NCBI GenBank assembly: GCA_001725155.1
Contig: MEFP01000003.1
Span: forward strand, 62,001 to 126,000
Direction of reading: 5' to 3'
From: Lysobacteraceae bacterium SCN 69-320
Lineage (GTDB): Bacteria; Pseudomonadota; Gammaproteobacteria; Xanthomonadales; Rhodanobacteraceae
DNA: 64,000 nucleotides
Part shown: positions 10,005 through 17,236 of the stretch, piece after piece
How positions within the stretch are numbered: position 1 is the first letter of the stretch
Layout of the letters: every line of letters starts with the position of its first letter
Program-made: the position numbers and the translations under genes
Notes under the pieces: model-generated
Database searches by the model: none
What the model was told of the DNA's origin: nothing
Seen by the model: the letters and a program-made list of their open reading frames with translations, nothing else

Positions 10005-11480
10005 TCAGAGCCCGCCGGCCGCCTGCGCGACGGCGCGGAACAGGGCGCGCCCCTTGTTCATGGTCTCGTCCCATTCGGCGGCCGGGTCGGAGTCGTAGAC
10101 GATGCCGGCGCCGGCCTGCACGTGCAGACGGCCGTCCTGGATCACCGCCGTGCGGATCGCGATCGCCGTGTCGCCGTCGCCCCACCAGCCGATGTAGCCG
10201 ACCGCGCCCGAATAGATGTTGCGGCGTATCGGTTCCAGCTCCTGGATCACTTCCAGCGCGCGGATCTTCGGCGCGCCGCTGACCGTGCCGGCCGGGAAGC
10301 TCGCGCGCAGCACGTCCATGTAGCTGAGCCCTTCGGCCAGATCGCCCTCGACCTGCGAGACGATGTGCATCACGTGCGAATAGCGCTCGACCGCGAAGCG
10401 TTCGGTGACCTCGACCGTACCCGTGCGGGCGATGCGGCCGACATCGTTGCGGCCGAGGTCGATCAGCATCAGGTGCTCGGCGCGTTCCTTCGGATCGGCC
10501 AGCAGTTCGGCTTCCAGGGCCTGGTCCTGCTCCGGCGTCGCGCCACGCGGCCGCGTGCCGGCGATCGGCCGCAGCACGACGCGGCCCTGCTTCAGCCGCA
10601 CCAGGATTTCCGGCGAGGAGCCGACGATCTGGTAGCCGCCGAGATCGAGGAAATACATGTACGGCGACGGATTCAGCGAGCGCAGCGCGCGATAGACGTC
10701 GACCGGGCGCGCGCGGAACGGCACGCTCATGCGCTGCGACAGCACGACCTGGAACACGTCGCCGGAACGAATGTATTCCTTGCTTTTTTCCACCGCGGCG
10801 ATGAAACCTTCGCGCGTGAAGCCGGAGACGAAATCGCCCTCGTCGAGCAGCTTGGGATCGAGCACGTCCGGATAGGCAGCGCCCGAACGGCGCAGGCGGA
10901 AGCTCAGCTCGTCGAGACGGCGCAGGGCGCGCGCATAGGCCTGCGGCTCGGACGGGTCCGCGTGTACGATCAGGTAGAGGCGGCCCTTGAGGTTGTCGAA
11001 TACCGCGACTTCCTCCGACACCATCAGCAGCGCATCGGGCGTGCCGAGCTGGTCGGGCTTGTCCCAGCCGGCCAGGCGCGGCTCGATGTAGCCGATGGTC
11101 TCGAAGCCGAAGAATCCGACGAGACCGCCCGTGAAGGCCGGCAGCTGCGGCAGGCGCGGCACGCGGAACTGGTTCCGAAGATCGTCGATGTCCCTGAGCG
11201 GATCGGCCAGTTCGCGCGTGGCCACGGTTTCGCCGAATTCCGACACCGTCAGCGTGTTGCCGCGCAGCGAATACACGCGCCGGCACGGCAGGCCGATGAT
11301 GGAATGCCGGCCCCAGGATTCGCCGCCTTCGACCGATTCGAGCAGGTAGGTGTAGGGCCCGTCGGCCAGTTTCAGATAGACCGACAGCGGCGTGTCGAGG
11401 TCCGACAGCACCTCGCGCATCAGCGGAATGCGGTTGTAGCCTTCCGCGGCCAGCGCCTGGAATTCGTCCTGGGAAATCAC
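10005..11480 (-). CDS. trpE: anthranilate synthase component I TrpE
   Basis: Converts chorismate to anthranilate using ammonia from TrpG, the committed step of tryptophan synthesis. The product is 491 aa, close to family length. It keeps the tryptophan feedback-site motif YTYLLESVEGGE (about residues 41-52) and the chorismate-binding core (PIAGTRPRGATPEQDQALE, LIDLGRNDVGRIA, SFPAGTVSGAPKIRALEVI). GTG 11480 begins VISQDEFQALAAEGYNR, a typical TrpE N-terminus; a TTG two codons upstream (11486) is possible. The frame is open further upstream but that stretch has no coding character. No Trp-rich leader peptide is visible in the 341 bp upstream, so classical attenuation is not supported. Confidence 0.97.
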   Translation of the reverse strand: MISQDEFQALAAEGYNRIPLMREVLSDLDTPLSVYLKLADGPYTYLLESVEGGESWGRHSIIGLPCRRVYSLRGNTLTVSEFGETVATRELADPLRDIDDLRNQFRVPRLPQLPAFTGGLVGFFGFETIGYIEPRLAGWDKPDQLGTPDALLMVSEEVAVFDNLKGRLYLIVHADPSEPQAYARALRRLDELSFRLRRSGAAYPDVLDPKLLDEGDFVSGFTREGFIAAVEKSKEYIRSGDVFQVVLSQRMSVPFRARPVDVYRALRSLNPSPYMYFLDLGGYQIVGSSPEILVRLKQGRVVLRPIAGTRPRGATPEQDQALEAELLADPKERAEHLMLIDLGRNDVGRIARTGTVEVTERFAVERYSHVMHIVSQVEGDLAEGLSYMDVLRASFPAGTVSGAPKIRALEVIQELEPIRRNIYSGAVGYIGWWGDGDTAIAIRTAVIQDGRLHVQAGAGIVYDSDPAAEWDETMNKGRALFRAVAQAAGGL

Positions 11481-11821
11481 GGCCAATCTCGACGGGCAGG
11501 GCCGTTCACGATAGCAAGAGACGCCCGGGCGGGAAATCGTGGCACGGCATAAGACGCAGCGGCATTCCGCCGCCGCACGGGAAAGATGCGGAAAAACCGC
11601 CCCGGGGCGGCGTCGGAAGCGGTGCCGGGGGCCAGCGCCGCAGACATCTCCCCCGCGGGGCCCGGGTCGGGCGAGACCGGGCTGCCGGGGACGCTGCGAC
11701 ATTGAATTCCTGGCTTGCCGTTCAACAAGCCGCGATTGCAACCAGCACTGGAAGCGGCGTGTTGGCTGAAACACAGTTGCTCCACCCCTGTCCCACGAGA
11801 GGAGCGCAGCGTCCTGCGTGG
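11481..11821. other. 341-bp gap between sensor kinase stop and trpE start
   Basis: It contains the terminator-like hairpin at 11592-11610 and presumably the trpE promoter between that hairpin and 11486. I see no small ORF with Trp codons and no convincing sigma-70 boxes. Confidence 0.4.
11592..11610 (-). terminator. rho-independent terminator of the sensor kinase transcript
   Basis: Read on the minus strand, CCGCC-CCGG-GGCGG is followed immediately by five T. It lies 210 bp past the stop of the minus-strand kinase gene and 110 bp before the trpE start, so it would separate the two transcripts. The stem is short (5 bp) but purely G/C. Confidence 0.5.
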
Positions 11822-13852
11822 TCAGCTCCCGCCGCGCGCCGCGGCCGCGACCCGCGGCATCCCGCGCAGGCGCAGGCTGAATTCCACGCCGTCGCCGCCG
11901 GCCAGGTTGTGCGCCGCAGCGCTGCCGCCATGGCGTTCGGCGACCAGACGCACGACGTAGAGACCCAGGCCCAGGTGCGGCGCCTCGCCGCGCGACGCGC
12001 CTTCACGCAGGCTGACCAGCGAATCGAACAGGCGGCCCTGCATGGCCAGCGGCAGCTCGGGACCGAAGTTGGCGACGCGCAACACGATGCCGTCGCTGCC
12101 GGCCTCCAGCGCGATGCGTATCCAGCCGTGCTCGGGCGTGAACGAACGCGCGTTGTCGACGAGCTTGTCCAGGGCCTGCGCGATGAGCTCGGGCGCACCG
12201 TGCATCGGCACGGGCTGGACCGGCACCTCGCAGTCGATGCGCCGCGGCGCGACCAGCGGCCGATAGGCCTCGGCGCAGCCGCGCACGACCTCGGCCAGAT
12301 CGAAGTCTTCGGCATCGGCCGAGGCGATCGCGCGCTCCATGCGGCTGGATTCGCTCATCGCGCGAACGATGTTGGTCAGCCGGTCCACGCCGTCGCGCGC
12401 GCGCAGCACGTAGGCGCGTGCGTCCGAGGAAATCGGGTGATGCTCGAGGTTGTCGAGCGAGGATTTGACGATGGCCAGCGGCGTATGCAGCTCGTGCGAG
12501 AGCTTGGATGCCAGCGTGCGCAGATAGTCGGTGTATGCGCCGACCGCATCGAGCAGCTGCTGGAAGCTGCGCGCGAGATCACCGAGTTCGTCGCGCGTGT
12601 CGGTCAGCGGCACGCGGCCCTGGATGCGGCCGTCGGCGGCCAGCGCGCGCTCGGCGCCGTCGCGCAGCCGGCGTATGCGTACCGACAGCCAGGTCGCGAA
12701 CACGAACAGCACGCCGCCGGCCAGCAGCAGCGCGGCGACGCTGATCAGGGCCAGGCGCTGCAGCGCCGCGTCGGTCAGCAGCGGCAGTGCCGTATTGACC
12801 TGCTCCAGTACCAGCGCGCCGCGCGTCTCGCCGCGCAGCTGCAGCGGCAGCGCGGCGACGAGCACCACGTCGCCCTGCCCCGAGCCGGCGCGCCAGCTCG
12901 TGGCCGGCACGCCCGACAGGGCCTGCCAGAGTTCGGGGGCATCCACGCGCGGCTTGCGTTCGGCCAGTGTGGCCGAGCCCTGCAGGGCCGGCGCGATCAG
13001 CCAGCGGTAGGACCAGCGCGCGAGGGCGGACGGCTCCTGCGCCGACGAGGCCGCTGCGGCCGTGTCGAGCCCGCCGCTCTCGGCCAGCAGCCAGCCTTCG
13101 CTGCTGAGCAGGCGCGCGCGCGTGGATTCGGGGGCGAACTGGGCGAGCTCGGCTGCGAGCGAATCGGAATAGGCCAGCAGCGGCATGCGGTCCAGGGTCA
13201 CGTCACCGTTGCCGCCGGCGTCCAACAGATGCAGCGACAGCCGCTCGGGCCGCTGCGCGCGCGGCAGGCGCAGCTCGACGCGGTAGCCGGCGGCGTCTTC
13301 CTGCCATTCACCGCCGAGCGTGACCGGCAGGCCGGCGCCGTCGGCGCCGCGCGCGAGCGCGTCGAACGAACCCGGCGCCGCGCTCGCGATCAGATAACGG
13401 CGCTCTGCGCCGCCGCGATCCAGGCCCAGCTCGATGCGATCGGCCTGGGCCACGGCCACGTCGCGCGCGTCGGCGCGCCGCCGCGTGGTATCGCGCACCT
13501 CGATCAGCAGGTACATCCAGGCCGCATCTTCGGCCACGGTCAGCTTGAGCTTCTGCGCATCCTGGGCTGGACCGAGGTTCTGCGAATACGCGCGCAGGCC
13601 GATCCAGTCATCCGCATAGCCGTCGATCTGCAGCGGCGCGTCGAGCTCGTGCACGTACACCGCATCGCCGGGCGGCGGCAGCTCGGCGTTGATCGCGGTC
13701 AGGCTGCGCGTCAGCGCCTTGCCCGAGGCGATCAGGGTCTGTTCCTGGCCCTGGCGCAGCAGCACTTCCATCTGGCGCAGGAACTGCCAGCCGGCCCAGG
13801 GCAGGGCCAGCATCGCGAGCGCGACGAGCAGCAGTTTGCGGCGAAGGGACAT
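11822..13852 (-). CDS. sortase-system sensor histidine kinase (PdsS-like)
   Basis: A 676-aa membrane histidine kinase matching the proteobacterial dedicated sortase system kinase family in architecture and neighbourhood. It has a transmembrane helix at about 7-23. The periplasmic sensor (about 24-365) opens with IDGYADDWIGLRAYSQ, resembling carbohydrate-binding family 9-like folds, and continues with AWMYLLIEVRDTT. A second transmembrane helix (about 367-390, ISVAALLLAGGVLFVFATWL) precedes a HAMP linker. The dimerisation helix carries the phospho-acceptor His (about H453, LSHELHTPLAIV). The C-terminal ATPase domain has the N box (ALDKLVDNARSF) and a G box (HLGLGLYVVRLVAERHGG). It follows the response regulator gene on the same strand after a 218-bp gap carrying an inverted repeat pair. 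It probably controls the sortase/substrate genes to its right; the signal is unknown. Confidence 0.88.
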   Translation of the reverse strand: MSLRRKLLLVALAMLALPWAGWQFLRQMEVLLRQGQEQTLIASGKALTRSLTAINAELPPPGDAVYVHELDAPLQIDGYADDWIGLRAYSQNLGPAQDAQKLKLTVAEDAAWMYLLIEVRDTTRRRADARDVAVAQADRIELGLDRGGAERRYLIASAAPGSFDALARGADGAGLPVTLGGEWQEDAAGYRVELRLPRAQRPERLSLHLLDAGGNGDVTLDRMPLLAYSDSLAAELAQFAPESTRARLLSSEGWLLAESGGLDTAAAASSAQEPSALARWSYRWLIAPALQGSATLAERKPRVDAPELWQALSGVPATSWRAGSGQGDVVLVAALPLQLRGETRGALVLEQVNTALPLLTDAALQRLALISVAALLLAGGVLFVFATWLSVRIRRLRDGAERALAADGRIQGRVPLTDTRDELGDLARSFQQLLDAVGAYTDYLRTLASKLSHELHTPLAIVKSSLDNLEHHPISSDARAYVLRARDGVDRLTNIVRAMSESSRMERAIASADAEDFDLAEVVRGCAEAYRPLVAPRRIDCEVPVQPVPMHGAPELIAQALDKLVDNARSFTPEHGWIRIALEAGSDGIVLRVANFGPELPLAMQGRLFDSLVSLREGASRGEAPHLGLGLYVVRLVAERHGGSAAAHNLAGGDGVEFSLRLRGMPRVAAAARGGS

Positions 13853-13873
13853 GAGTGCCGGGCTGGAGATAAG

Positions 13874-14025
13874 CCCTCCCCTTCAAGGGGAGGGTTGGGT
13901 GGGGATGGGTGTCGGTGCCGCGAACGTCATCTCACCAGGGCCGCTCTTCGTCGAAACGAGGCGCGGGGACCAAAACCGTATCGCGAGGCAAGCCCCATCC
14001 CCACCCATGCCCTCCCCGGGGAGGG
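13874..14025. repeat. head-to-head pair of G/C-rich intergenic repeats
   Basis: Copy 2 (13874-13909: CCCTCCCC TTCAA GGGGAGGG followed by TTGGGTGGGGATGGG) and copy 3 (13993-14025: CCCCATCCCCACCCATG followed by CCCTCCCC GGGGAGGG) are in opposite orientation, 83 bp apart. They fill the gap between the response regulator and kinase genes. The transcript could fold into a long hairpin there, which may lower kinase expression relative to the regulator (inference). Confidence 0.6.
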
Positions 14026-14070
14026 TTTGTTTCGCGGCATCGCCCCATCCTGTCGACGAAATGCCTCACC

Positions 14071-14760
14071 TCACGGCTTCCAGCGATAGCCGACGCCGTG
14101 CACGGTGTCGATCGCGTCGAAGGCGGCGTCGATGGCGAGGAATTTCTTGCGGATGCGCTTGATGTGCGAAGTGATCGTCGCGTCGTCGACGACGACCTGG
14201 GCCTCGCGCATGAGCTGGTCGCGATTCTTCACGTGGCCCGGGAAGCGCACCATCGTGTGGACCATCCAGAACTCGGTCACGGTCAGCGGTACTTCCTCGC
14301 CGTTCCAGGTCACGCGCATGCGTTCCTGTTCGAGCTTCAGCGGGCCGTGGCTGATGACGCTCTCGGCCTCGGCCGGCTTGCGCAGCGCGTCGATGCGGCG
14401 CAGCAGCGCGCTGATCCGCGCGGCGAGCTGATGCAGCGAGACGTCCTTGGTCAGATAGTCGTCGGCACCCAGGCGCAGGCCCGAAATCACATCGAGATCC
14501 GAATCGCGTGCGGTCAGGAACAGGATGGGCAGGGTCGCCGCGCGCGTGCGCAGCGCACGGCACAGATCGAAGCCGCCTTCGGGTTCGTCGCCGAGACCGA
14601 CGTCGATGATGACGAGCTCGGGCAGGCGCAGCGCGAATGCGGCTTCGGCCTCCGGGCGCGACGCATAGCCGCGCACCTCGTAGCCGAAGCGGGTCAGCGC
14701 CTCGACGTAGTTGGCGCGGATCAGCGGTTCGTCTTCGACGATGGCAATGCTGCGCGGCAT
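14071..14760 (-). CDS. sortase-system DNA-binding response regulator (PdsR-like)
   Basis: A 229-aa OmpR-type regulator. The receiver domain (about 1-125) has the acidic pocket IVEDEP (E9/D10), phospho-acceptor D53 (LVIIDVGLGD), the Thr in FLTARDSD and Lys in DDYLTKD. A winged-helix DNA-binding domain (about 140-229) ends in IDTVHGVGYRWKP. ATG 14760 starts directly at MPRSIAIVEDEP. The extended acceptor loop (VGLGDEPEGGFDLCRAL) fits the sortase-associated regulator family. It is upstream of the PdsS-like kinase on the same strand and divergent from the microprotein at 14942; it likely regulates the substrate and sortase genes. Confidence 0.88.
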   Translation of the reverse strand: MPRSIAIVEDEPLIRANYVEALTRFGYEVRGYASRPEAEAAFALRLPELVIIDVGLGDEPEGGFDLCRALRTRAATLPILFLTARDSDLDVISGLRLGADDYLTKDVSLHQLAARISALLRRIDALRKPAEAESVISHGPLKLEQERMRVTWNGEEVPLTVTEFWMVHTMVRFPGHVKNRDQLMREAQVVVDDATITSHIKRIRKKFLAIDAAFDAIDTVHGVGYRWKP

Positions 14761-14941
14761 GGGAAGGGCGGCCTGGCGGTTGAGGTGGCGTGACTGTAGG
14801 CACGGACGCGCCAGGCCGCAACGCCGCGGCGGCAGGTGCCCGCAAAATGCCAGAAATGGTCGGTACAAGGTCGCAAGCGGCCGGCGGAATCGCCGCGCTC
14901 CGCGGTTTACTGCAGCTGCCCCTGAAACGACGAGGTGCCCC

Positions 14942-15061
14942 ATGAGCAACAATCGCCCGGAACCGAATGCCGAACTTGCCGCGGGAGTCGAGCCGCTGCG
15001 CGTGGCCTTCGCCATCGGCGCGCTGCTGCTGGGCTTCTTCGTCGTGTTCCTGCAAGCCTGA
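14942..15061 (+). CDS. 39-aa single-pass membrane microprotein
   Basis: Encodes 39 residues: a hydrophilic N-terminus (MSNNRPEPNAELAAGVEP) then one hydrophobic segment (FAIGALLLGFFVVFLQ) that would span the inner membrane. ATG 14942 follows GAGG with 7-nt spacing. It is divergent from the response regulator and 50 bp upstream of a second small ORF on the same strand. No family recognised. The good ribosome site and its place inside the sortase locus make it credible. Confidence 0.55.
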   Translation: MSNNRPEPNAELAAGVEPLRVAFAIGALLLGFFVVFLQA

Positions 15062-15111
15062 CACAGGGGCTGCACGGCCCGCAGCGGGCCGATAGAAACC
15101 CGGAGTACCCC

Positions 15112-15324
15112 ATGGACGTTTGCCTGCCTGCGGATTTCCAGCTCGCCGACGAGGATTGTTCGCCACGCCTGCGCTATGTCGACGAGGGACCGTCCTCGTA
15201 CGAGGACGGCTGGTGGCTCGGCGCCGAGGCACTGGTCTCGCCGCTGCCGCCGCGCAATCCGCCGCGCGCCGCGGCCCGCCGTCGCGCTGCCGCCGCCGAC
15301 GATCCGACCTGGAACGTCGTCTGA
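15112..15324 (+). CDS. 70-aa acidic/Pro-rich small protein
   Basis: The 70-aa product (starts MDVCLPADFQLADEDCSPRL) has an acidic N-terminal half with SSYEDGWWLGAEALVSP and a basic Pro/Arg/Ala-rich C-terminus. GGAG lies 6 nt before the ATG. Probably co-transcribed with the 39-aa ORF. It ends 3 bp from the stop of the convergent DUF11-like gene. No signal peptide or transmembrane segment; function unknown. Confidence 0.55.
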   Translation: MDVCLPADFQLADEDCSPRLRYVDEGPSSYEDGWWLGAEALVSPLPPRNPPRAAARRRAAAADDPTWNVV

Positions 15325-15327
15325 GCG

Positions 15328-16779
15328 TCAGGGCCTGACGAACGGCTGGAAGCCGTCGCAGAAAATGCCTTCGTCGCCATGCTGCAGCGCGCACGGGAAG
15401 AAGGTCGTGATCGTGTCGCGCGCGCAGAACGACTGCGCCGGATTGGCGACGCAGGACTGCAGGATGGCCGTGCTCGACGGCACTGCGAGATCGAACGCGG
15501 CGACCACGGGCAGCGGCCCCGGCGAAGCGGCCTGGGCATGCGGCAGCAGACGCAGGCTGATCCAGCCCAGACCGCCGCTGAGCAGGCCGCTGGTCTGGCA
15601 CACCACGACAGCCCCGGCCGCGACCTGGCCCTGTGAAATACAGGTCGCGGCGGGACTGGCGGAAAACAGGCCGCGGTATTCGAAATACGGCGGCAGCTGC
15701 ACGTAGACCGTCGTCGCGCCGGCATTGCCTTCGCCGACGTTGCGATAGCTCACGACGACGGGGCCGGCTTCCTGGCCCAGAGTGAACGTCGCCGGCGCAT
15801 GCGTGATGGAATCGCCGACGAGCGTCGGCACGCGCGGCGCACGCGTCGGTATCTGCAGGCGGCCGCAGCCGGCCTGCAGCGGCGTGGTCACGCAGTCGGT
15901 CGGCGCGGCCTGCACGTCGTTGGCCACACTCGCATGCACGTACAGCGGTCCCGGCACGGCCACGTTCAGCGCCACGTCGATGCGCAGCGAGAAGAAGCCA
16001 TAGCCCTGATCGATCATGTACGGCGTAGTGCAGCGCACGCGCGTGACCGGCGTCTGCGTGGCACAGTTGAAGCCCGGGTTGGCGGCAACCAGGCCGGAGT
16101 AGACGAAGCCGATCGGCAGATCCAGATTCACCGTGACCGGCGTATTCGTCGGACCGTAGCCGCTGTTGCTGACGCCGACCACGAGCATGTTCTGCGTGCC
16201 AGCCTCGAACGGCGCCCCGGTCCAGACCGCGACGGGTCCGTTCGTGACTGTGCCGTTGTTGTAGCCCCAGTCGTTGATGCGGATCTGCGACTGCACATAG
16301 CTCGTCGCGACGCTGACGCAGCCGGTCAGGCTGGGGCTGGCGCCGCAGACCGGCGTCGGCGGCAGCGGCACTTCGCTGCTTTCCAGGGTGGCGACGACGC
16401 TGATCGGTCCCGGCGTCACGTTCGGCGCGACCTTCGCGTTGATCTGCAGCGAGCTCGAACCCGGAATCCACAGATGCAGATCCGTCAGATAGACGCAGGT
16501 CACGTCGCGGAGGTTGCCGGGCGGCGTCGAACAGGTCCAGCCGCCATTCCAGCCGGTATATTCGACGCCGGGCGGCAAGGTCGTGCGGAACGTGAACGGC
16601 GCGTGGTGCACGATGCCGTCGTTGCGATCTTCCTTCTCGATGCCGACGCCGAACGAATACGTGGTGCCGGAATAGATCGTCGGCACCGGCCAGACGGTCA
16701 GGCGCAGACCCGCGGCCGCGGCAGCCGGGGCGGCGCACAAAGCGAGCAGCGCGAGAAAGACGGCAGACAGGCGGCGCAT
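15328..16779 (-). CDS. secreted DUF11-like repeat protein with C-terminal IFCDGF motif
   Basis: A 483-aa exported protein with a signal peptide (MRRLSAVFLALLALCAAPAAA). Three or more beta-sandwich repeats of about 130 aa follow, typical of DUF11/conserved repeat domains: FTFRTTLPPGVEYTGWNGGW, TVNLDLPIGFVYSGLVA and TVYVQLPPYFEYRGLFSA. Each repeat is followed by a Cys pair and an LRI(D/N)-type strand. The C-terminus is GIFCDGFQPFVRP, close to the LFSDGFE end of the giant protein at 25.7 kb. ATG 16779 opens the signal peptide and follows GAGG. It sits between the sortase regulator and the sortase substrate, divergent from the latter, but has no sorting signal or transmembrane tail of its own. 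Probably an extracellular or surface adhesin-like protein (inference). Confidence 0.75.
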   Translation of the reverse strand: MRRLSAVFLALLALCAAPAAAAAGLRLTVWPVPTIYSGTTYSFGVGIEKEDRNDGIVHHAPFTFRTTLPPGVEYTGWNGGWTCSTPPGNLRDVTCVYLTDLHLWIPGSSSLQINAKVAPNVTPGPISVVATLESSEVPLPPTPVCGASPSLTGCVSVATSYVQSQIRINDWGYNNGTVTNGPVAVWTGAPFEAGTQNMLVVGVSNSGYGPTNTPVTVNLDLPIGFVYSGLVAANPGFNCATQTPVTRVRCTTPYMIDQGYGFFSLRIDVALNVAVPGPLYVHASVANDVQAAPTDCVTTPLQAGCGRLQIPTRAPRVPTLVGDSITHAPATFTLGQEAGPVVVSYRNVGEGNAGATTVYVQLPPYFEYRGLFSASPAATCISQGQVAAGAVVVCQTSGLLSGGLGWISLRLLPHAQAASPGPLPVVAAFDLAVPSSTAILQSCVANPAQSFCARDTITTFFPCALQHGDEGIFCDGFQPFVRP

Positions 16780-17236
16780 GAGTTCCTCTGTGCTGGACCG
16801 GATCCGCATTCGCAGCGCCACGTTACGCGCTGCTGCGGATTTCCCTCCAGTTTGAGCGGACATTTCCGATCAGAAATTGACTGCAGCCGCGAGCCGCAGC
16901 GACGCATCGCTTGCGTGCGCTGACGCGCCGGCGCATCGGTGCGTCTGCGCGCGACGCCTGTCGCGAGCGTCCTGCGCCTCCGCGCCCCACGCAAACGCCA
17001 ACCACCCGCTGCAACGGCACTGCGGCTCCCCTGAAGCCGCGACCTATGCTCGCGCGGACAGGAGCGCGAGGCATCCCCGCGAACGCGGGGTTGCCGCAGG
17101 TACGACCCGCCACGCCCTGCCGCGCCCGAAAAAGCCATGTCCGCGCTTCATCTCGCCCGCAATGCGCAAGCGCGTCCGCTCCGGCGGCCGCGAATCTGCG
17201 CCGGCGGCAACCGCCGTGATCCGCGAGCACAGCGCC
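16780..17236. other. 457-bp divergent intergenic region before the sortase substrate gene
   Basis: No gene is supported. It must contain both the promoter for the minus-strand DUF11-like gene and the one for the substrate gene. It includes a near-palindrome at 16862-16877 and a single CCCCGCG-AA-CGCGGGG hairpin at 17075-17090. No clear sigma-70 boxes. Confidence 0.4.
16862..16877. promoter_or_regulatory. candidate operator palindrome ATTTCCGATCAGAAAT
   Basis: A 16-bp near-perfect palindrome (14 of 16 positions symmetric) about 85 bp upstream of the DUF11-like gene, in the divergent region shared with the sortase substrate. It could bind a dimeric regulator such as the PdsR-like protein, but there is no second copy nearby to support this. 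Confidence 0.3.

Noticed and set aside
11481..11821. Possible trp attenuator upstream of trpE
   Set aside because: There is a G/C hairpin with a T-run, but no leader ORF with Trp codons, and the hairpin fits better as the end of the kinase transcript.
17075..17090. CCCCGCGAACGCGGGG, similar to the core of some CRISPR repeats
   Set aside because: Only one copy, no spacers and no cas genes; it is a simple hairpin.
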